Below are positions 52,165 to 61,147 of a stretch of 64,000 nt of DNA, one piece after another. Under the pieces are notes generated by a model. That model was given only the letters and a program-made list of their open reading frames with translations. It searched no databases and was not told the origin of the DNA. Within the stretch, counting starts at the first letter, position 1. The number at the start of each line of letters is the position of its first letter. Both the position numbers and the translations under genes were made by a program. This DNA is from Gemmatimonadales bacterium (GTDB taxonomy: Bacteria > Gemmatimonadota > Gemmatimonadetes > Gemmatimonadales > GWC2-71-9), in the NCBI GenBank assembly GCA_019637315.1, contig JAHBVU010000006.1:124001-188000 (forward strand), given 5' to 3'.

Positions 52165-52586
52165 GGGACAATTTCACTGAAGAGGGACGGGTCGATCTCT
52201 TGCCGGCCGGCAAATCCGGAATCGACCTCATGCCAGTGGGATATCCGTTCCTCACCGAGCCGCCAGCAGAGGAACACGAGTCGGTCGTCGCGCAGGGCGT
52301 AGAAGTCAACCAGCCCTTCATCGATGCCTTTGAAGACACAGCCGATCCCCTCGAGTTCCAGGAGCAGCTCGTTGACGCGGTCGGCCGCAACGGTCACGAC
52401 GTTCCGCGCCGACACCAGCTCCGGTGTCTCCCCGGTATCGGCCCGAGCCCCGGCGGCCAGCAGCTCGTAGTCCGCCATGGCATGGCGCCAGACATCGTAC
52501 TCCCCCTGGAGGTCGCTGAGAATCCGCCGCACCAGCGGAAGTGTCCTCTCCGCTTCTTCCAGACTGAAGATCCGCACCTCGGCCAT
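52161..52586 (-). CDS. DUF2203 family protein
   Basis: A 141-residue cytoplasmic protein: an N-terminal helical half (VRIFSLEEAERTLPLVRRILSDLQGEY) and a C-terminal part with ELEGIGCVFKGIDEGLVDFYALRDDRLVFLCWRLGEERISHWHEV, which is the DUF2203 signature. No function is established. The ATG at 52586 is chosen over 52667, which would overlap the patatin stop. Its stop overlaps the membrane-protein start. Confidence 0.85.
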   Translation of the reverse strand: MAEVRIFSLEEAERTLPLVRRILSDLQGEYDVWRHAMADYELLAAGARADTGETPELVSARNVVTVAADRVNELLLELEGIGCVFKGIDEGLVDFYALRDDRLVFLCWRLGEERISHWHEVDSGFAGRQEIDPSLFSEIVP

Positions 52587-52663
52587 GGCACCCCCTGCCG
52601 GACAATGAGGCCCGTTTCGGGCGACCCGCGCTCGGAGAACATCGGCCCGAGACCGGGGTCCGG

Positions 52664-53488
52664 TCAAGCACCGGATTCGAGTGCCGCTCGAGCGGCTGTC
52701 CGCCCGGCTTCCAGATACGCATCGAGCTGATCGACCGCAAATGTCTCCCCGCGGTTGACGCGAGGCCGGATGTAGGTGAGCGGCACCCGACCGGGGGTCG
52801 CCCGCCAGAGTGCGACCTGCAGGGCCGTGTTGCTCGCCATCAGGACGAACTGGGTGTCGCTGTGGGCCCGAATCAAGGCTGGGGGGGGCCGCTCACGCGA
52901 GGGTTCCGAGTCGAACCCCGGCCCAACGTCGATTGCCACGACCCGATCGGCCGGGAACCGTGCCGCCACGTCGAGCGGCACCACCGCGCGAAGTCCGCCA
53001 TCAGCCAGGCGCCGGCCGAGCAGTTGCACGGGGGGGTAGAACACGGGCAGTGCGCACGAAGCAAAAAGCGCGTCGGCCAGTGGAGCATCGACCCCGCCGT
53101 CCCCGAAAACGACGAGCTCGCCGGTGTCGAGATCGGCGGCCGTCACGGACAGGGGCGTGCGCAGCTGGTCGAAGCGGTCGACGGGCAACAAGGAGCCCAG
53201 GGTGTCGCGGAGGCGCTGCCCCTTGAACAGCGATGGCGCAAAGAGACCCCGAATGAACGCGGTCCGATCGAGCGCGGCCACGGCGGCTCGATCGACGGTG
53301 CGCAACTGCGCCGTGACCTCTGCCAGCGGCACACCCGCCGCCAGCCCGGCACCGATGACCGCACCCATCGAGGTGCCGATGATCCGAGTCGGCACGAGGC
53401 CGGCCTGACCCAGTACCTCGAGCGCACCAAGCTGGGCCGCGGTCTTGGCGCCCCCGCCGGACAGCACCAGGGTAATCCGAGGAGCCAT
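52664..53488 (-). CDS. Patatin-like phospholipase
   Basis: A 274-residue lipid acyl hydrolase: oxyanion motif LSGGGAKT, nucleophile GTSMGAVIG, and catalytic Asp in ADGGLRA (DGG). Cytoplasmic by sequence, probably acting on phospholipids. Its ATG overlaps the stop of the thioesterase gene by one base (TGATG), so it is co-translated with a gene that hydrolyses acyl-CoA. Length is at the low end for bacterial patatins of the RssA/YchK type. Confidence 0.9.
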   Translation of the reverse strand: MAPRITLVLSGGGAKTAAQLGALEVLGQAGLVPTRIIGTSMGAVIGAGLAAGVPLAEVTAQLRTVDRAAVAALDRTAFIRGLFAPSLFKGQRLRDTLGSLLPVDRFDQLRTPLSVTAADLDTGELVVFGDGGVDAPLADALFASCALPVFYPPVQLLGRRLADGGLRAVVPLDVAARFPADRVVAIDVGPGFDSEPSRERPPPALIRAHSDTQFVLMASNTALQVALWRATPGRVPLTYIRPRVNRGETFAVDQLDAYLEAGRTAARAALESGA

Positions 53489-53949
53489 CAGCCTTTCCGA
53501 GCCAGGTAGCGGGCCTCAGCCGCGTCATACCGCTCGCGCTCCACGTCGGAGCCGGGCACCAGACGGGGCACTCGACGCGGCTTCCGGTCGAGGTCGATCG
53601 CGACGAACACGAGATGGGCGGTATGGGTCCGCTGGCGCGCTCCGGTCGCGATGTGCTCTGAGATCACCTCGACCGTGATGTACATCGAACTGCGGCCGAC
53701 GTAATCGACCTCGGCGGTGCACGTTACCAGCGCACCAACCGGGATGGCGTGATGAAAGTCGAGGCGGTCGATCGACTTGGTGACGGCCGGGCCGCCGGCA
53801 TGTCGCATGGCCGCCACGGCGGCCGCCTGGTCGACCAGCGCCATCAGGTCGCCGCCAAAGAGGTCGCCGAGGACGTTCTGCATGTGCGGCATCACGAAGG
53901 TGGTGATCTCACCGCGGGAGAACGACATCGGACGGGAATCGGGTGTCAT
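53488..53949 (-). CDS. Acyl-CoA thioesterase, hotdog fold
   Basis: A 153-residue protein of the YciA/ACOT type hotdog thioesterases. Seen: NVLGDLFGGDLMALVDQAAAVAAMRHAG (the hotdog helix with Asp), KSIDRLDFHHAIPVGALVTCTAEVDYVGRSSMYITVEV, and RTHTAHLVFVAID. It hydrolyses acyl-CoA to free fatty acid and CoA. It follows nadE by 40 bp and is translationally coupled to the patatin gene. Confidence 0.9.
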   Translation of the reverse strand: MTPDSRPMSFSRGEITTFVMPHMQNVLGDLFGGDLMALVDQAAAVAAMRHAGGPAVTKSIDRLDFHHAIPVGALVTCTAEVDYVGRSSMYITVEVISEHIATGARQRTHTAHLVFVAIDLDRKPRRVPRLVPGSDVERERYDAAEARYLARKG

Positions 53950-53989
53950 AAGCTCAAGATAAGGCAGGAGGACCCTGAGGGACCCGTCG

Positions 53990-55771
53990 TCAGTAGTCGA
54001 CTGGCCTCAAGTAAAACTCGCCGATGGCGGTCGGGCTCAGCATCGCGACCGTGGGCAGCTTGCGTTTCCAGTGGGTCGAGTCCAAACGCCGGCGAACCAG
54101 CGCAATCTCGGCGGCCGAGAATCCGAGCGACTCGATTGCCTCGGCGGGATAGCCGGAGAGGGTCCAGTGAAGAATCTGGTCGGCCTTGGCGTAGCTGATG
54201 CCGAAGTCGCCTTCGTCGGTCTGGCCTGCAACCAGATCGGCCGTCGGCGGCTTGTCGACGATTTCGAGTGGAACGCCCAAGTGCCGGGCCAGGGCCCAGA
54301 CCTGTGTCTTGAAGAGATCGCCGATCGGGTTGACCGGTGGCGAGTCGTCGGCGTGCCAGGTAAAGTAGCCGAACAGACGCTCGGTCTTGTTGCCGGTGCC
54401 GAGCGGAATCCCGTTGAGCGACGCGGCAAGATCGAACAGCGTGATCATCCGCATCCGTGCCATCACGTTGCCCAGCCGGCCCGGGGTCGGCGGATCGAGT
54501 TCGCCCACCAGGCCGTCAACCCCGGCGCTGATATCCACGGTGCGTGCAGCCAGGCCCAGGGCGTCGATAACCAGCTGCGCATCGTTCAGACTGGCGGGAC
54601 TCGAGGTTCGGTAGGGCATTCGAACGGCGGTGACGTTGGTCGGCCCAAAGGCGCGAGCCGCCAGGTACGCCACGACGGCGCTGTCGACGCCGCCGGACAG
54701 GCCAAGTACCACCCGTTCGAATCCGCGCCGCCGGTTCACTTCATCCTTGAGGAACTCGACCAGCCAGCGTTCGGTCAGCTCGGGATCGATCTCGAGCGGC
54801 TTCTGCCCGGCTGGCGGCGGGACGGCGCCCGCGCGCTTGACGACCGTGCTGGCGGCCCGGTCGCCGGTGGACGGATCGCCCGCAGCGATGGCCTGACGGC
54901 GCGCGGTCAGCGCATCGAGCAGATGCGGGAGATGGGTCTCGAGGTCCGACAGCATCGGTTCCTCGGCACGGGTCCGGGGCACCTCATCGAGATCCACGGT
55001 CACGACTGTCAGGCCATCCTCGAAAATCGGGGCGCGGGCCACGACCCCGCCCCGCGGATCGACCACCAGCGAGCCTCCGGGAAATGCCTTGCCGCCCTCG
55101 AAGCCAACCAGGTGGGCCACCACGACAAACAGCCCATGCTCCGCAGCAATCGCCTGGGCCACCCGCTCCCATCGAACCGTGCTGGCGGGCCGCCCGTCTC
55201 CGTTCTCGCCCGGCTGAACGCCGCGGGCGGGGCTGGCAGACAGCACCACGACAACCTGGGCACCGTCGAGCGCGGCCATGGTCGGAACGATCGAATGCCA
55301 GGCGTCCTCACACACGACGATTGCCGCCCGCCCCCAGGCAAGGTCGAAGGCCTGCACCGAACGCCCCGGCTCGACGAAGCGCTCCTCATCGAACACGCCG
55401 TAGGTCGGGAGAAAGACTTTGCGGTGTACGTGGCAGATCCCGGCCTCGCTGCCGCCCAGCCGCGCAGCGAGGCCTGAATTGTACAGTCGGGTATTCCAGA
55501 GTTCGTAGAACCCGACGATGACGTCGACCGGTGCCGCGCCGCTTGCGGCGTGCACCTCGGACAGATCGGCATAAAGCTGCTCCGCCGACACGGCGAGCTC
55601 GCGAACGCCGCCTTCGACGAAATACCCCGTCAGCGCGGTTTCGGGTAGAACCAGAACGTCAACCGGCTCAGGACTCCGAGCGAGGTCGCGAAAGAGCTGC
55701 CCGACCTGCTCGAGGTTGGCGCGGTAGGCTGCTTTGCGGGGGCGAAACTGTGCGATGGCAAGCCGAAGCAT
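53990..55771 (-). CDS. nadE: Glutamine-dependent NAD+ synthetase
   Basis: A 593-residue two-domain enzyme: an N-terminal nitrilase-fold glutaminase (Glu44 in LPETALTGYF, Lys118 in HRKVFLPTYG, Cys154 in VCEDAWHS) and a C-terminal synthetase (P-loop LSGGVDSAVVAYLAAR; GTGNKTERLFGYFT; ADDSPPVNPIGDLFKTQVW; DEGDFGISYAKAD). It makes NAD from nicotinate adenine dinucleotide with ammonia from glutamine. The ATG at 55771 begins at the conserved MLRLAIAQF; the in-frame start at 55882 does not fit. First gene of an operon with thioesterase, patatin, DUF2203 and a membrane protein. Divergent from the phosphatase gene by 43 bp. Confidence 0.95.
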   Translation of the reverse strand: MLRLAIAQFRPRKAAYRANLEQVGQLFRDLARSPEPVDVLVLPETALTGYFVEGGVRELAVSAEQLYADLSEVHAASGAAPVDVIVGFYELWNTRLYNSGLAARLGGSEAGICHVHRKVFLPTYGVFDEERFVEPGRSVQAFDLAWGRAAIVVCEDAWHSIVPTMAALDGAQVVVVLSASPARGVQPGENGDGRPASTVRWERVAQAIAAEHGLFVVVAHLVGFEGGKAFPGGSLVVDPRGGVVARAPIFEDGLTVVTVDLDEVPRTRAEEPMLSDLETHLPHLLDALTARRQAIAAGDPSTGDRAASTVVKRAGAVPPPAGQKPLEIDPELTERWLVEFLKDEVNRRRGFERVVLGLSGGVDSAVVAYLAARAFGPTNVTAVRMPYRTSSPASLNDAQLVIDALGLAARTVDISAGVDGLVGELDPPTPGRLGNVMARMRMITLFDLAASLNGIPLGTGNKTERLFGYFTWHADDSPPVNPIGDLFKTQVWALARHLGVPLEIVDKPPTADLVAGQTDEGDFGISYAKADQILHWTLSGYPAEAIESLGFSAAEIALVRRRLDSTHWKRKLPTVAMLSPTAIGEFYLRPVDY

Positions 55772-55814
55772 GCTGAAAGGTAGCTGGGAGCCGCGATCGA
55801 GGTACCTTTCAGGC

Positions 55815-56279
55815 ATGCCAACTCCACTTGACGCGCTGGCCGGCGTTCCCAATGCCGCGCAGGCGCTTCCGAGACTGACCACCGCCGGTCAGCCGAGTCC
55901 GGCACACTTCGAGGCGCTCCGCTCTGCCGGTGGCGCCGTGGTGCTCGACCTGCGCGACCGATCCGAGCCTCGCCCGTTCGACGAGGCAAAGCTGGTGACC
56001 GGGCTCGGAATGGCGTACCACAATGTGCCGGTGACTCCGGAGACGATGACCGACAGCACCATGGACGGGATCCTCGACCTGCTGCGAGCCAACCCCGATC
56101 GGGAAGTGCTGCTGCACTGCGCCAGCGCCAATCGCGTCGGCGGACCAATGGTTGCCTACCTGATGCTCGACCACGGGTTGTCTGCGGATGAGGCAACCGA
56201 GCGTGCCATTCAGCTCGGCCTCCGGAGTCGCGAGGTGCTGGAGTGGGGCCTTGGATACGCCACACCCCGTTTGAGCTGA
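55815..56279 (+). CDS. DSP/PTP-like phosphatase, BLH/DUF442 type
   Basis: A 154-residue protein: GGAVVLDLRDRSEPRPFDEAKL, YHNVPVTPETMTD, and the active-site loop LHCASANRVGG, where Cys and Arg are four residues apart as in DUF442 (beta-lactamase-hydrolase-like) phosphatases rather than the five of classical PTPs. It is probably a small phosphatase, or a sulfur-transfer relative. The ATG at 55815 starts 43 bp from nadE on the other strand. A terminator follows. Confidence 0.8.
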   Translation: MPTPLDALAGVPNAAQALPRLTTAGQPSPAHFEALRSAGGAVVLDLRDRSEPRPFDEAKLVTGLGMAYHNVPVTPETMTDSTMDGILDLLRANPDREVLLHCASANRVGGPMVAYLMLDHGLSADEATERAIQLGLRSREVLEWGLGYATPRLS

Positions 56280-56296
56280 GGGCTGGGAGAACGGAA

Positions 56297-56328
56297 AACC
56301 GCCGGTGACTGAGAGGTCTCCGGCGGTT
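56297..56328. terminator. Bidirectional terminator between phosphatase and DUF4384 genes
   Basis: Arms AACCGCCGG (56297-56305) and CCGGCGGTT (56320-56328), perfect 9 bp, 14-nt loop with an inner GAC/GTC pair. Followed by GTTGTTTCC on the plus strand; on the minus strand TTCCGTTC follows. It can serve both convergent genes. Confidence 0.8.
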
Positions 56329-56351
56329 GTTGTTTCCGTCTTGCGGTGTGC

Positions 56352-57845
56352 TCAGCCGCCGCGCGGCCGCCGCGGCGAGGAACTGCTCGAGCCGCGATCG
56401 TTACCTCCGCTCCGAGCCGGGGCTGCACTGGGCGGCGGACTCGAGCGCTGTGGCGCCGACTGCGCTCGAGGCGCTTCTTGACGACGCGGTGCCTCCGCCC
56501 GCGGCGCTTCGCGTCTCGGCGCGTCCTGGGCCGACGAGCTCGGGCGACCCTCCCCGCGTGGCCGATCGGGCGCGCGCTCGACCCGCGGGCTCTCGGTCCG
56601 GGGCTCCGACCGCTCGACTCGGCGGGGACCGTCGGCCCGCGGCTCAGACGGATCGACGCGGCGTGGCGTCTCACTGCGGGGTTCCGACCGCTCGACCCGC
56701 GGAGAATCGTCGCGCGGGGCGGCGCGCCGGGCCCGACCTTCCGATTCTGAGGGTCGGCCGGTTTCCCTGCGGTCAGTCAGGTCGACTGACGGCCGACCGC
56801 CGGCCCGTTCACGCTCGATAGTCGGAATCGCCGCAGGTGCAGTCGAACGCCGACCCCGCGGACGCGCCGCATCGGGCTGCCGCGGACGCTCGCCGGTGGA
56901 CGGGCTCGCTGCGGGACGATCGTTCGAAGGACGAGCCTGGGGCCGCGGACGCGACGCATCGCGGGGGCGAGACGGCATTGGCCGCGGATTGCCGACCGAG
57001 CTGCCCGGGCGGCTGCCCACCCGCGAGGAAGGCGGGTTACCTTGCCGCACGATGGTGTAGCTGCGCGGCCGGCCGACGACGACCGGGTAGTTGCGCCGCA
57101 CCGACCCGCCGCCGTAGTAGACCGGGTACCGGTAGCCGTACCGATAGGGATAGCCGTAGTAACCGTAACGGTACGGCGAGTATCCGACCCCGAAGTACCA
57201 CCCGCCGTAGGGGCGGCAGCCGAACAGGCTGGGCCGATAGTAGGGGTGGCAATAGTAGTCGTCCCAATAAGGATCCCACATATTGGCCACGATGTACCGG
57301 CGGGTCACACCGTAGACCTGATATTGCACCACGTCGTAATCGAAGCCGCGATTGCTCGCCATTGACTCGAGCAGGTCGGTGATGTCGGCTTCCGGGTCGC
57401 TGGAGCGCTCGGGGATGCTGACGCGGGCATAGTCCCAGTTGCCGGCCTGCTCCAATCCGCCAAAACGGAATGGATCAGCCGACACGGCTGCGTAGACCAG
57501 ACCGACGCCGTCCCGACCAACCAGGAATGACTCACGGTCGCCGCGCCCGCGGATCTCGTAGCGCCGGCCGCCCCGGACAAAGTTGTCGTCGCCCGGATCG
57601 ACCGGAAACAGGACCCGCAGGCGACCTTCTGTGTCGTAATTGAAAACGATCAGATACCCGTCGTCCCGGGATTCGACCTGTGCTCGGGCCCGATCTCCTT
57701 CGCGGTACTGGCGACCGTTGTCGAGCCAGAGACGGATCGGTCCGTCGCTCGCTGCGAGGTCGGCGGTCCGTTCGATCTGAACGAGTTCGAGCCGAGGACC
57801 GGCTGTCGGGTTTAAGGCAAGCGCCAACAACGTCAATGAGATCAT
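56352..57845 (-). CDS. DUF4384 protein with Tyr/Gly-rich and Arg/Pro/Ser-rich tails
   Basis: A 497-residue protein. Short N-terminal signal-like stretch (MISLTLLALAL), then a DUF4384 domain (about 35-130: IRLWLDNGRQYREGDRARAQVESRDDGYLIVFNYDTEGRLRVLFP). Residues about 185-265 are rich in Tyr, Gly and Pro with Cys (YWDDYYCHPYYRP, GYYGYPYRYGYRYP). The last 210 residues are low-complexity Arg/Pro/Ser/Glu repeats built on RVERSEPRxExPR-like units. DUF4384 often occurs with envelope or kinase-linked proteins; here the whole looks like an exported surface protein. Function is unknown. Confidence 0.8.
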   Translation of the reverse strand: MISLTLLALALNPTAGPRLELVQIERTADLAASDGPIRLWLDNGRQYREGDRARAQVESRDDGYLIVFNYDTEGRLRVLFPVDPGDDNFVRGGRRYEIRGRGDRESFLVGRDGVGLVYAAVSADPFRFGGLEQAGNWDYARVSIPERSSDPEADITDLLESMASNRGFDYDVVQYQVYGVTRRYIVANMWDPYWDDYYCHPYYRPSLFGCRPYGGWYFGVGYSPYRYGYYGYPYRYGYRYPVYYGGGSVRRNYPVVVGRPRSYTIVRQGNPPSSRVGSRPGSSVGNPRPMPSRPRDASRPRPQARPSNDRPAASPSTGERPRQPDAARPRGRRSTAPAAIPTIERERAGGRPSVDLTDRRETGRPSESEGRARRAAPRDDSPRVERSEPRSETPRRVDPSEPRADGPRRVERSEPRTESPRVERAPDRPRGEGRPSSSAQDAPRREAPRAEAPRRQEAPRAQSAPQRSSPPPSAAPARSGGNDRGSSSSSPRRPRGG

Positions 57846-58013
57846 GGGACCCTCCCGGAGACAGGTCTCTGGACCTCCAGTTTCGTGCCACGTCGACCAT
57901 CAACGCAAGTCGTTCACGACAAAAGACTTACCGACATCCAAAAGGAACCGCCCTGTGTCCTCCCCGGGTGACACCTGCTCTCAACGGGCGACACAATCGG
58001 GGACACTCCGGGG

Positions 58014-58406
58014 TCAGACGTTGCGCTGCCAGTACATCCGCATTTCGGAGATCTTGTCTCCGGTCGTTTCACAGAAAACGGCACCGCGAGCCTCGATCCA
58101 CTCCCCGGTCCGCCGGCGCCGGAACACCACCTTGAACTCGGTCGAAAACCAGGGACCCGCCACATAGACCTCGCCGGAGGTCGCGGTTATCTCGGACTGA
58201 TTATATGGTACGTCGGCCCAATAGCGCCGGATCCCTTCCGGCGTGGAGAGGGGCTCGGAGAAAGGTGTCTCGAGGAACACGGCGGCCTCAGAGAAGACCG
58301 ACATGATCAGATTGACGTCGGCCTTGGACCACCCCTTGATGAAGGTGTCGATCAGCTGCCGGCCCAACTGACGGGTATCCGTAGTACTTTCAGATGGCGA
58401 AGTCAT
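58014..58406 (-). CDS. SnoaL-like NTF2-superfamily protein
   Basis: A 130-residue cytoplasmic protein: helix QLGRQLIDTFIKGWSKADVNLIMSVFSEAAVFLETPFSEP, then a beta sheet with GPWFSTEFKVVFRRRRTGEWIEARGAVFCETTGDKISEMRMYW. Typical of SnoaL/SgcJ-like NTF2 proteins; some are cyclases or isomerases, but the catalytic Asp/His are not obvious. It diverges from the DinB gene by 62 bp and follows the DUF4384 gene by 168 bp. Confidence 0.85.
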   Translation of the reverse strand: MTSPSESTTDTRQLGRQLIDTFIKGWSKADVNLIMSVFSEAAVFLETPFSEPLSTPEGIRRYWADVPYNQSEITATSGEVYVAGPWFSTEFKVVFRRRRTGEWIEARGAVFCETTGDKISEMRMYWQRNV

Positions 58407-58468
58407 GCCGGGAAAATAGCGTCTTTACCCCTCGTCGCGCCCTTGGGGCGCCCCACGCCGAGCCATTC

Positions 58469-59005
58469 ATGCCGGACAAGGCAGCAATCCTCGACCACCT
58501 TGCGCGTTCCGGTGCGGTGTTTACCAACGCGTTTCGCGCACTCGCGCCAAAGCAGTTCTTTGCCAAGCCCGGGCCGAACCAGTGGTCGATCGCGGAAACC
58601 GTCGAGCACGTCACCATCGTCGAACTCGGCTCCGGCAAGCTGATCCGTACCAAGCTCACCGAAAGCGAGGCGGATGCCGCATTGCTGGCACAGGCCGAGG
58701 ATGGGACGGCGCGGATCGAGGCACGGCTGGGCCCTGAGGGCGGGCCGTTTCAGGCGCCAGAGCGAGTTCTCCCGAAGGGGCGCTGGCAGTCGGCGGAGGA
58801 GATGCTCGCGGTCTTCGAAGAGAATCGAGCGGCAACGATCGATTTCATCGAGGGTACTTCGCTTGACCTGACCCGGTATGTTGCCCCGCACCCGCGTTTC
58901 GGCCCGATTCACGGCCTCGACTGGGCCTACTTCCTGGCGCTGCACAGTGAGCGGCACGTGCTGCAGATCGAGCGCATCAAGCAGAGCCCGACCTACCCTG
59001 CCTAA
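58469..59005 (+). CDS. DinB family protein
   Basis: A 178-residue four-helix protein of the DinB/YfiT metal-binding superfamily. Histidines of the metal site are visible: NQWSIAETVEHVTIVE and LALHSERHVLQIERIK. The family includes thiol-S-transferases and other metal enzymes; the substrate is unknown. The ATG at 58469 starts the conserved fold; an in-frame ATG at 58394 would overlap the divergent NTF2 gene. The stop overlaps the convergent AttH-like stop by four bases. Confidence 0.88.
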   Translation: MPDKAAILDHLARSGAVFTNAFRALAPKQFFAKPGPNQWSIAETVEHVTIVELGSGKLIRTKLTESEADAALLAQAEDGTARIEARLGPEGGPFQAPERVLPKGRWQSAEEMLAVFEENRAATIDFIEGTSLDLTRYVAPHPRFGPIHGLDWAYFLALHSERHVLQIERIKQSPTYPA

Positions 59006-60471
59006 CGGCGGTCGGCGTTCGGGGCCACGAAGGTCTCGAAGAATCCAAGCCCGGAGTCGGCCACTGGCCGGCCCAGCAGGGTGCCGCGCAGGGTGAACTC
59101 GCCGCGCATCTGGAGAAAGATGCGCCCACCCGCTTGCGCCGCCGGTGTGGCCTGCGCATGGCGGACGGTAACCGCGACATCGACCGTATCCGTGAGGCGA
59201 GCGGCCCGGAAGTTGAATCGCTCGGGGGCCGTGCTCCCTCGAGCTCCGATGATGGTTCGCGCCCCGTGATAATCGATCGCGGCAAAGCGGAGTACCTGGC
59301 GAACGCCGAGTGAATCGACCACGGCCATGAAGTAGGGTGACGAGGAGGGCGCGGCGAGCGAGTCGCCGGTCAGGACTCCGCCGTAGACGAAGGTCAGGTC
59401 CCGACCGCGCGCCTGGCCCCAGTTCCAAGTCGTTTCGCGCCAGACGCCCCAGTTGTGATCGTGGTAGGCCGCAGCGCGCTCGATCGCGCGACAGACGCCT
59501 CCTTCGCAGATGGTGCCGGATGCCAGACCGCGAAGGACGGGCACCACGTAGCCGGACCGGAACCGGTCGCCACGCAGCTCGAGGGGCGGAAAGTAGGCAT
59601 GCCGCTCGGGTACGATTTCGAGATCGAACCGCACGCCCCCAGCCGCGCCCTGGATCCGATAGGCTCCGTCACGCTGAGTGACGGTATGCGGTCCGATCGC
59701 GAGATCGGCCCGGCTGGTGTCGTATCGAATCGCATCCTGCCCGGCGTAGCTCTCGTAGCGCGCCGGCGGCCTTCCTTCGCGGTGCCGAGTGACCAGCAAC
59801 TGTCCCCCGCCCTTGCCCTGGTAGAGCGGTCCGCCGATCAGGAAGGTGATGTACCACCACTCATCGGGGCTGGGCGCCACATTGAAGTAGTGCCACTCGG
59901 CCCAAGTCGAGTCGGCCATCGGGGTGTGAAAGTGGTCGATCTCATCGAGGAGCTGCGACGGCGTTGGCGCTTTGAAACGGCGGTCCGCGTCCGAATCCTC
60001 CCAGCGGCCGGCGAGCAGGTTGAGCGCCGACCCGACTGCGGCGGCAGCGCTCGGGATCTCGCCGCCTGCGCGGAGCGGGTGCAACGCCCCGTCTGTCACG
60101 AGATAGACCAGCTTCTGTTCGATCAGCGGCGAGGTGGCCGCCACCACGTCGTCGAGTCGTGGTCCGCCGGCGAGCTGGCGATCGAGAAAACGGGCCCGAT
60201 CGATTCCGAAGAACATGCCGCCCATCGAGCCGGTGCGCAGCCCTTCCAGGTCGATCCCTTCGGGCAGCAGGGTGACCTCGCCGCCCCCGACCAGTCGAAC
60301 GTCGCGGGATTGAATCAGCATCGCCTCGCCGACCGACAAGAGCACCATCATGACCGCCGCGCCGACGGCGTAGCCGAACAGCAGCAACGCCGCCCGACCC
60401 CGCTTGACCACGAGGTGGCGGAAGGCAAGCACCAGAACGGTGCGAAAATCAGCTCTGGTCCATCGATTCAT
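59002..60471 (-). CDS. AttH/CrtC-like protein with an N-terminal FtsX-like anchor
   Basis: A 489-residue protein. Residues 1-60 (RADFRTVLVLAFRHLVVKRGRAALLLFGYAVGAAVMMVLLSVGEAMLIQ) read like the first segment of a MacB/FtsX permease, continuing to VRLVGGGEVTLLPEGID. From about 185 it is an AttH/CrtC lipocalin-like domain: TWAEWHYFNVAPSPDEWWYITFLI, then AAYHDHNWGVWRETTWNWGQARG, which carries the conserved AYHDHNWG. The start at 60471 overlaps the ATPase stop by 23 bp. Fourth gene of an Att-like ABC operon (permease, permease, ATPase, this). In AttEFGH, AttH is the accessory protein that may act on the exported substrate. Confidence 0.85.
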   Translation of the reverse strand: MNRWTRADFRTVLVLAFRHLVVKRGRAALLLFGYAVGAAVMMVLLSVGEAMLIQSRDVRLVGGGEVTLLPEGIDLEGLRTGSMGGMFFGIDRARFLDRQLAGGPRLDDVVAATSPLIEQKLVYLVTDGALHPLRAGGEIPSAAAAVGSALNLLAGRWEDSDADRRFKAPTPSQLLDEIDHFHTPMADSTWAEWHYFNVAPSPDEWWYITFLIGGPLYQGKGGGQLLVTRHREGRPPARYESYAGQDAIRYDTSRADLAIGPHTVTQRDGAYRIQGAAGGVRFDLEIVPERHAYFPPLELRGDRFRSGYVVPVLRGLASGTICEGGVCRAIERAAAYHDHNWGVWRETTWNWGQARGRDLTFVYGGVLTGDSLAAPSSSPYFMAVVDSLGVRQVLRFAAIDYHGARTIIGARGSTAPERFNFRAARLTDTVDVAVTVRHAQATPAAQAGGRIFLQMRGEFTLRGTLLGRPVADSGLGFFETFVAPNADRR

Positions 60472-61147
60472 CGGCAACCACGCGTCCATCGCGAAGTCGA
60501 ACCCGACGCCGAGCGCGGCTGGCGAGGCGTTCGTCATGCGTCACGACGATCAGGGTCCTTCCGTCGGCATGGAGCCGATCGAACAGATCGAGCACCTGGT
60601 TGCCGGTTTCGACGTCCAGTTCGCCTGTCGGCTCGTCGGCAAGCAGAAGCGCCGGATCATTCGCGAGCGCGCGCGCCACGGCAACTCGCTGCATCTCGCC
60701 ACCTGACAGTTGCGTAGCGCGGTGGCCGGCCCTGGCTCCCAGACCGACGTACTCGAGCAGATCCCTTGCTTTGGCGGCGCGCTGGGCCCGCCCGAGCCCG
60801 GCTTCGGCCATCGGCAACTCGACATTTTCCTGCGCAGTCAGCACCGGCAGCAGGTGAAACCGCTGAAAGACAAAGCCGATCCGGTGGAGCCGAAGATCGG
60901 TGAGCGCCGCATCGGACATCCCGTCGAGCGACCGGCCCAGCAGCTCGAGCGTGCCAGACGTCGGCGTGTCGAGCCCCCCGAGCAGCTGCAACAGGGTCGA
61001 CTTGCCGCTGCCTGATGGTCCGGTAAACGCCAGGTACTCGCCCTGGTCGACTTGGATCGAGACGCCCCTGAGCGCAGCCACCGACTGCTGGTTGACCATG
61101 AAGGTGCGCGTCAGGTCGCGACCTACGACTACGGGAACAGCGGTCAT
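60449..61147 (-). CDS. ABC transporter ATP-binding protein (AttE/LolD-like)
   Basis: A 232-residue ATPase of the MacB/LolD group: Walker A GPSGSGKS, FQRFHLLPVLTAQENVELPM, signature LSGGEMQRVAVARAL, Walker B LLADEPTGELDVETG, VTHDERLASRARR. It overlaps the permease upstream by four bases and the AttH-like gene by 23. It would power the two FtsX-type subunits. Confidence 0.93.
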   Translation of the reverse strand: MTAVPVVVGRDLTRTFMVNQQSVAALRGVSIQVDQGEYLAFTGPSGSGKSTLLQLLGGLDTPTSGTLELLGRSLDGMSDAALTDLRLHRIGFVFQRFHLLPVLTAQENVELPMAEAGLGRAQRAAKARDLLEYVGLGARAGHRATQLSGGEMQRVAVARALANDPALLLADEPTGELDVETGNQVLDLFDRLHADGRTLIVVTHDERLASRARRRVRLRDGRVVADESMDQS

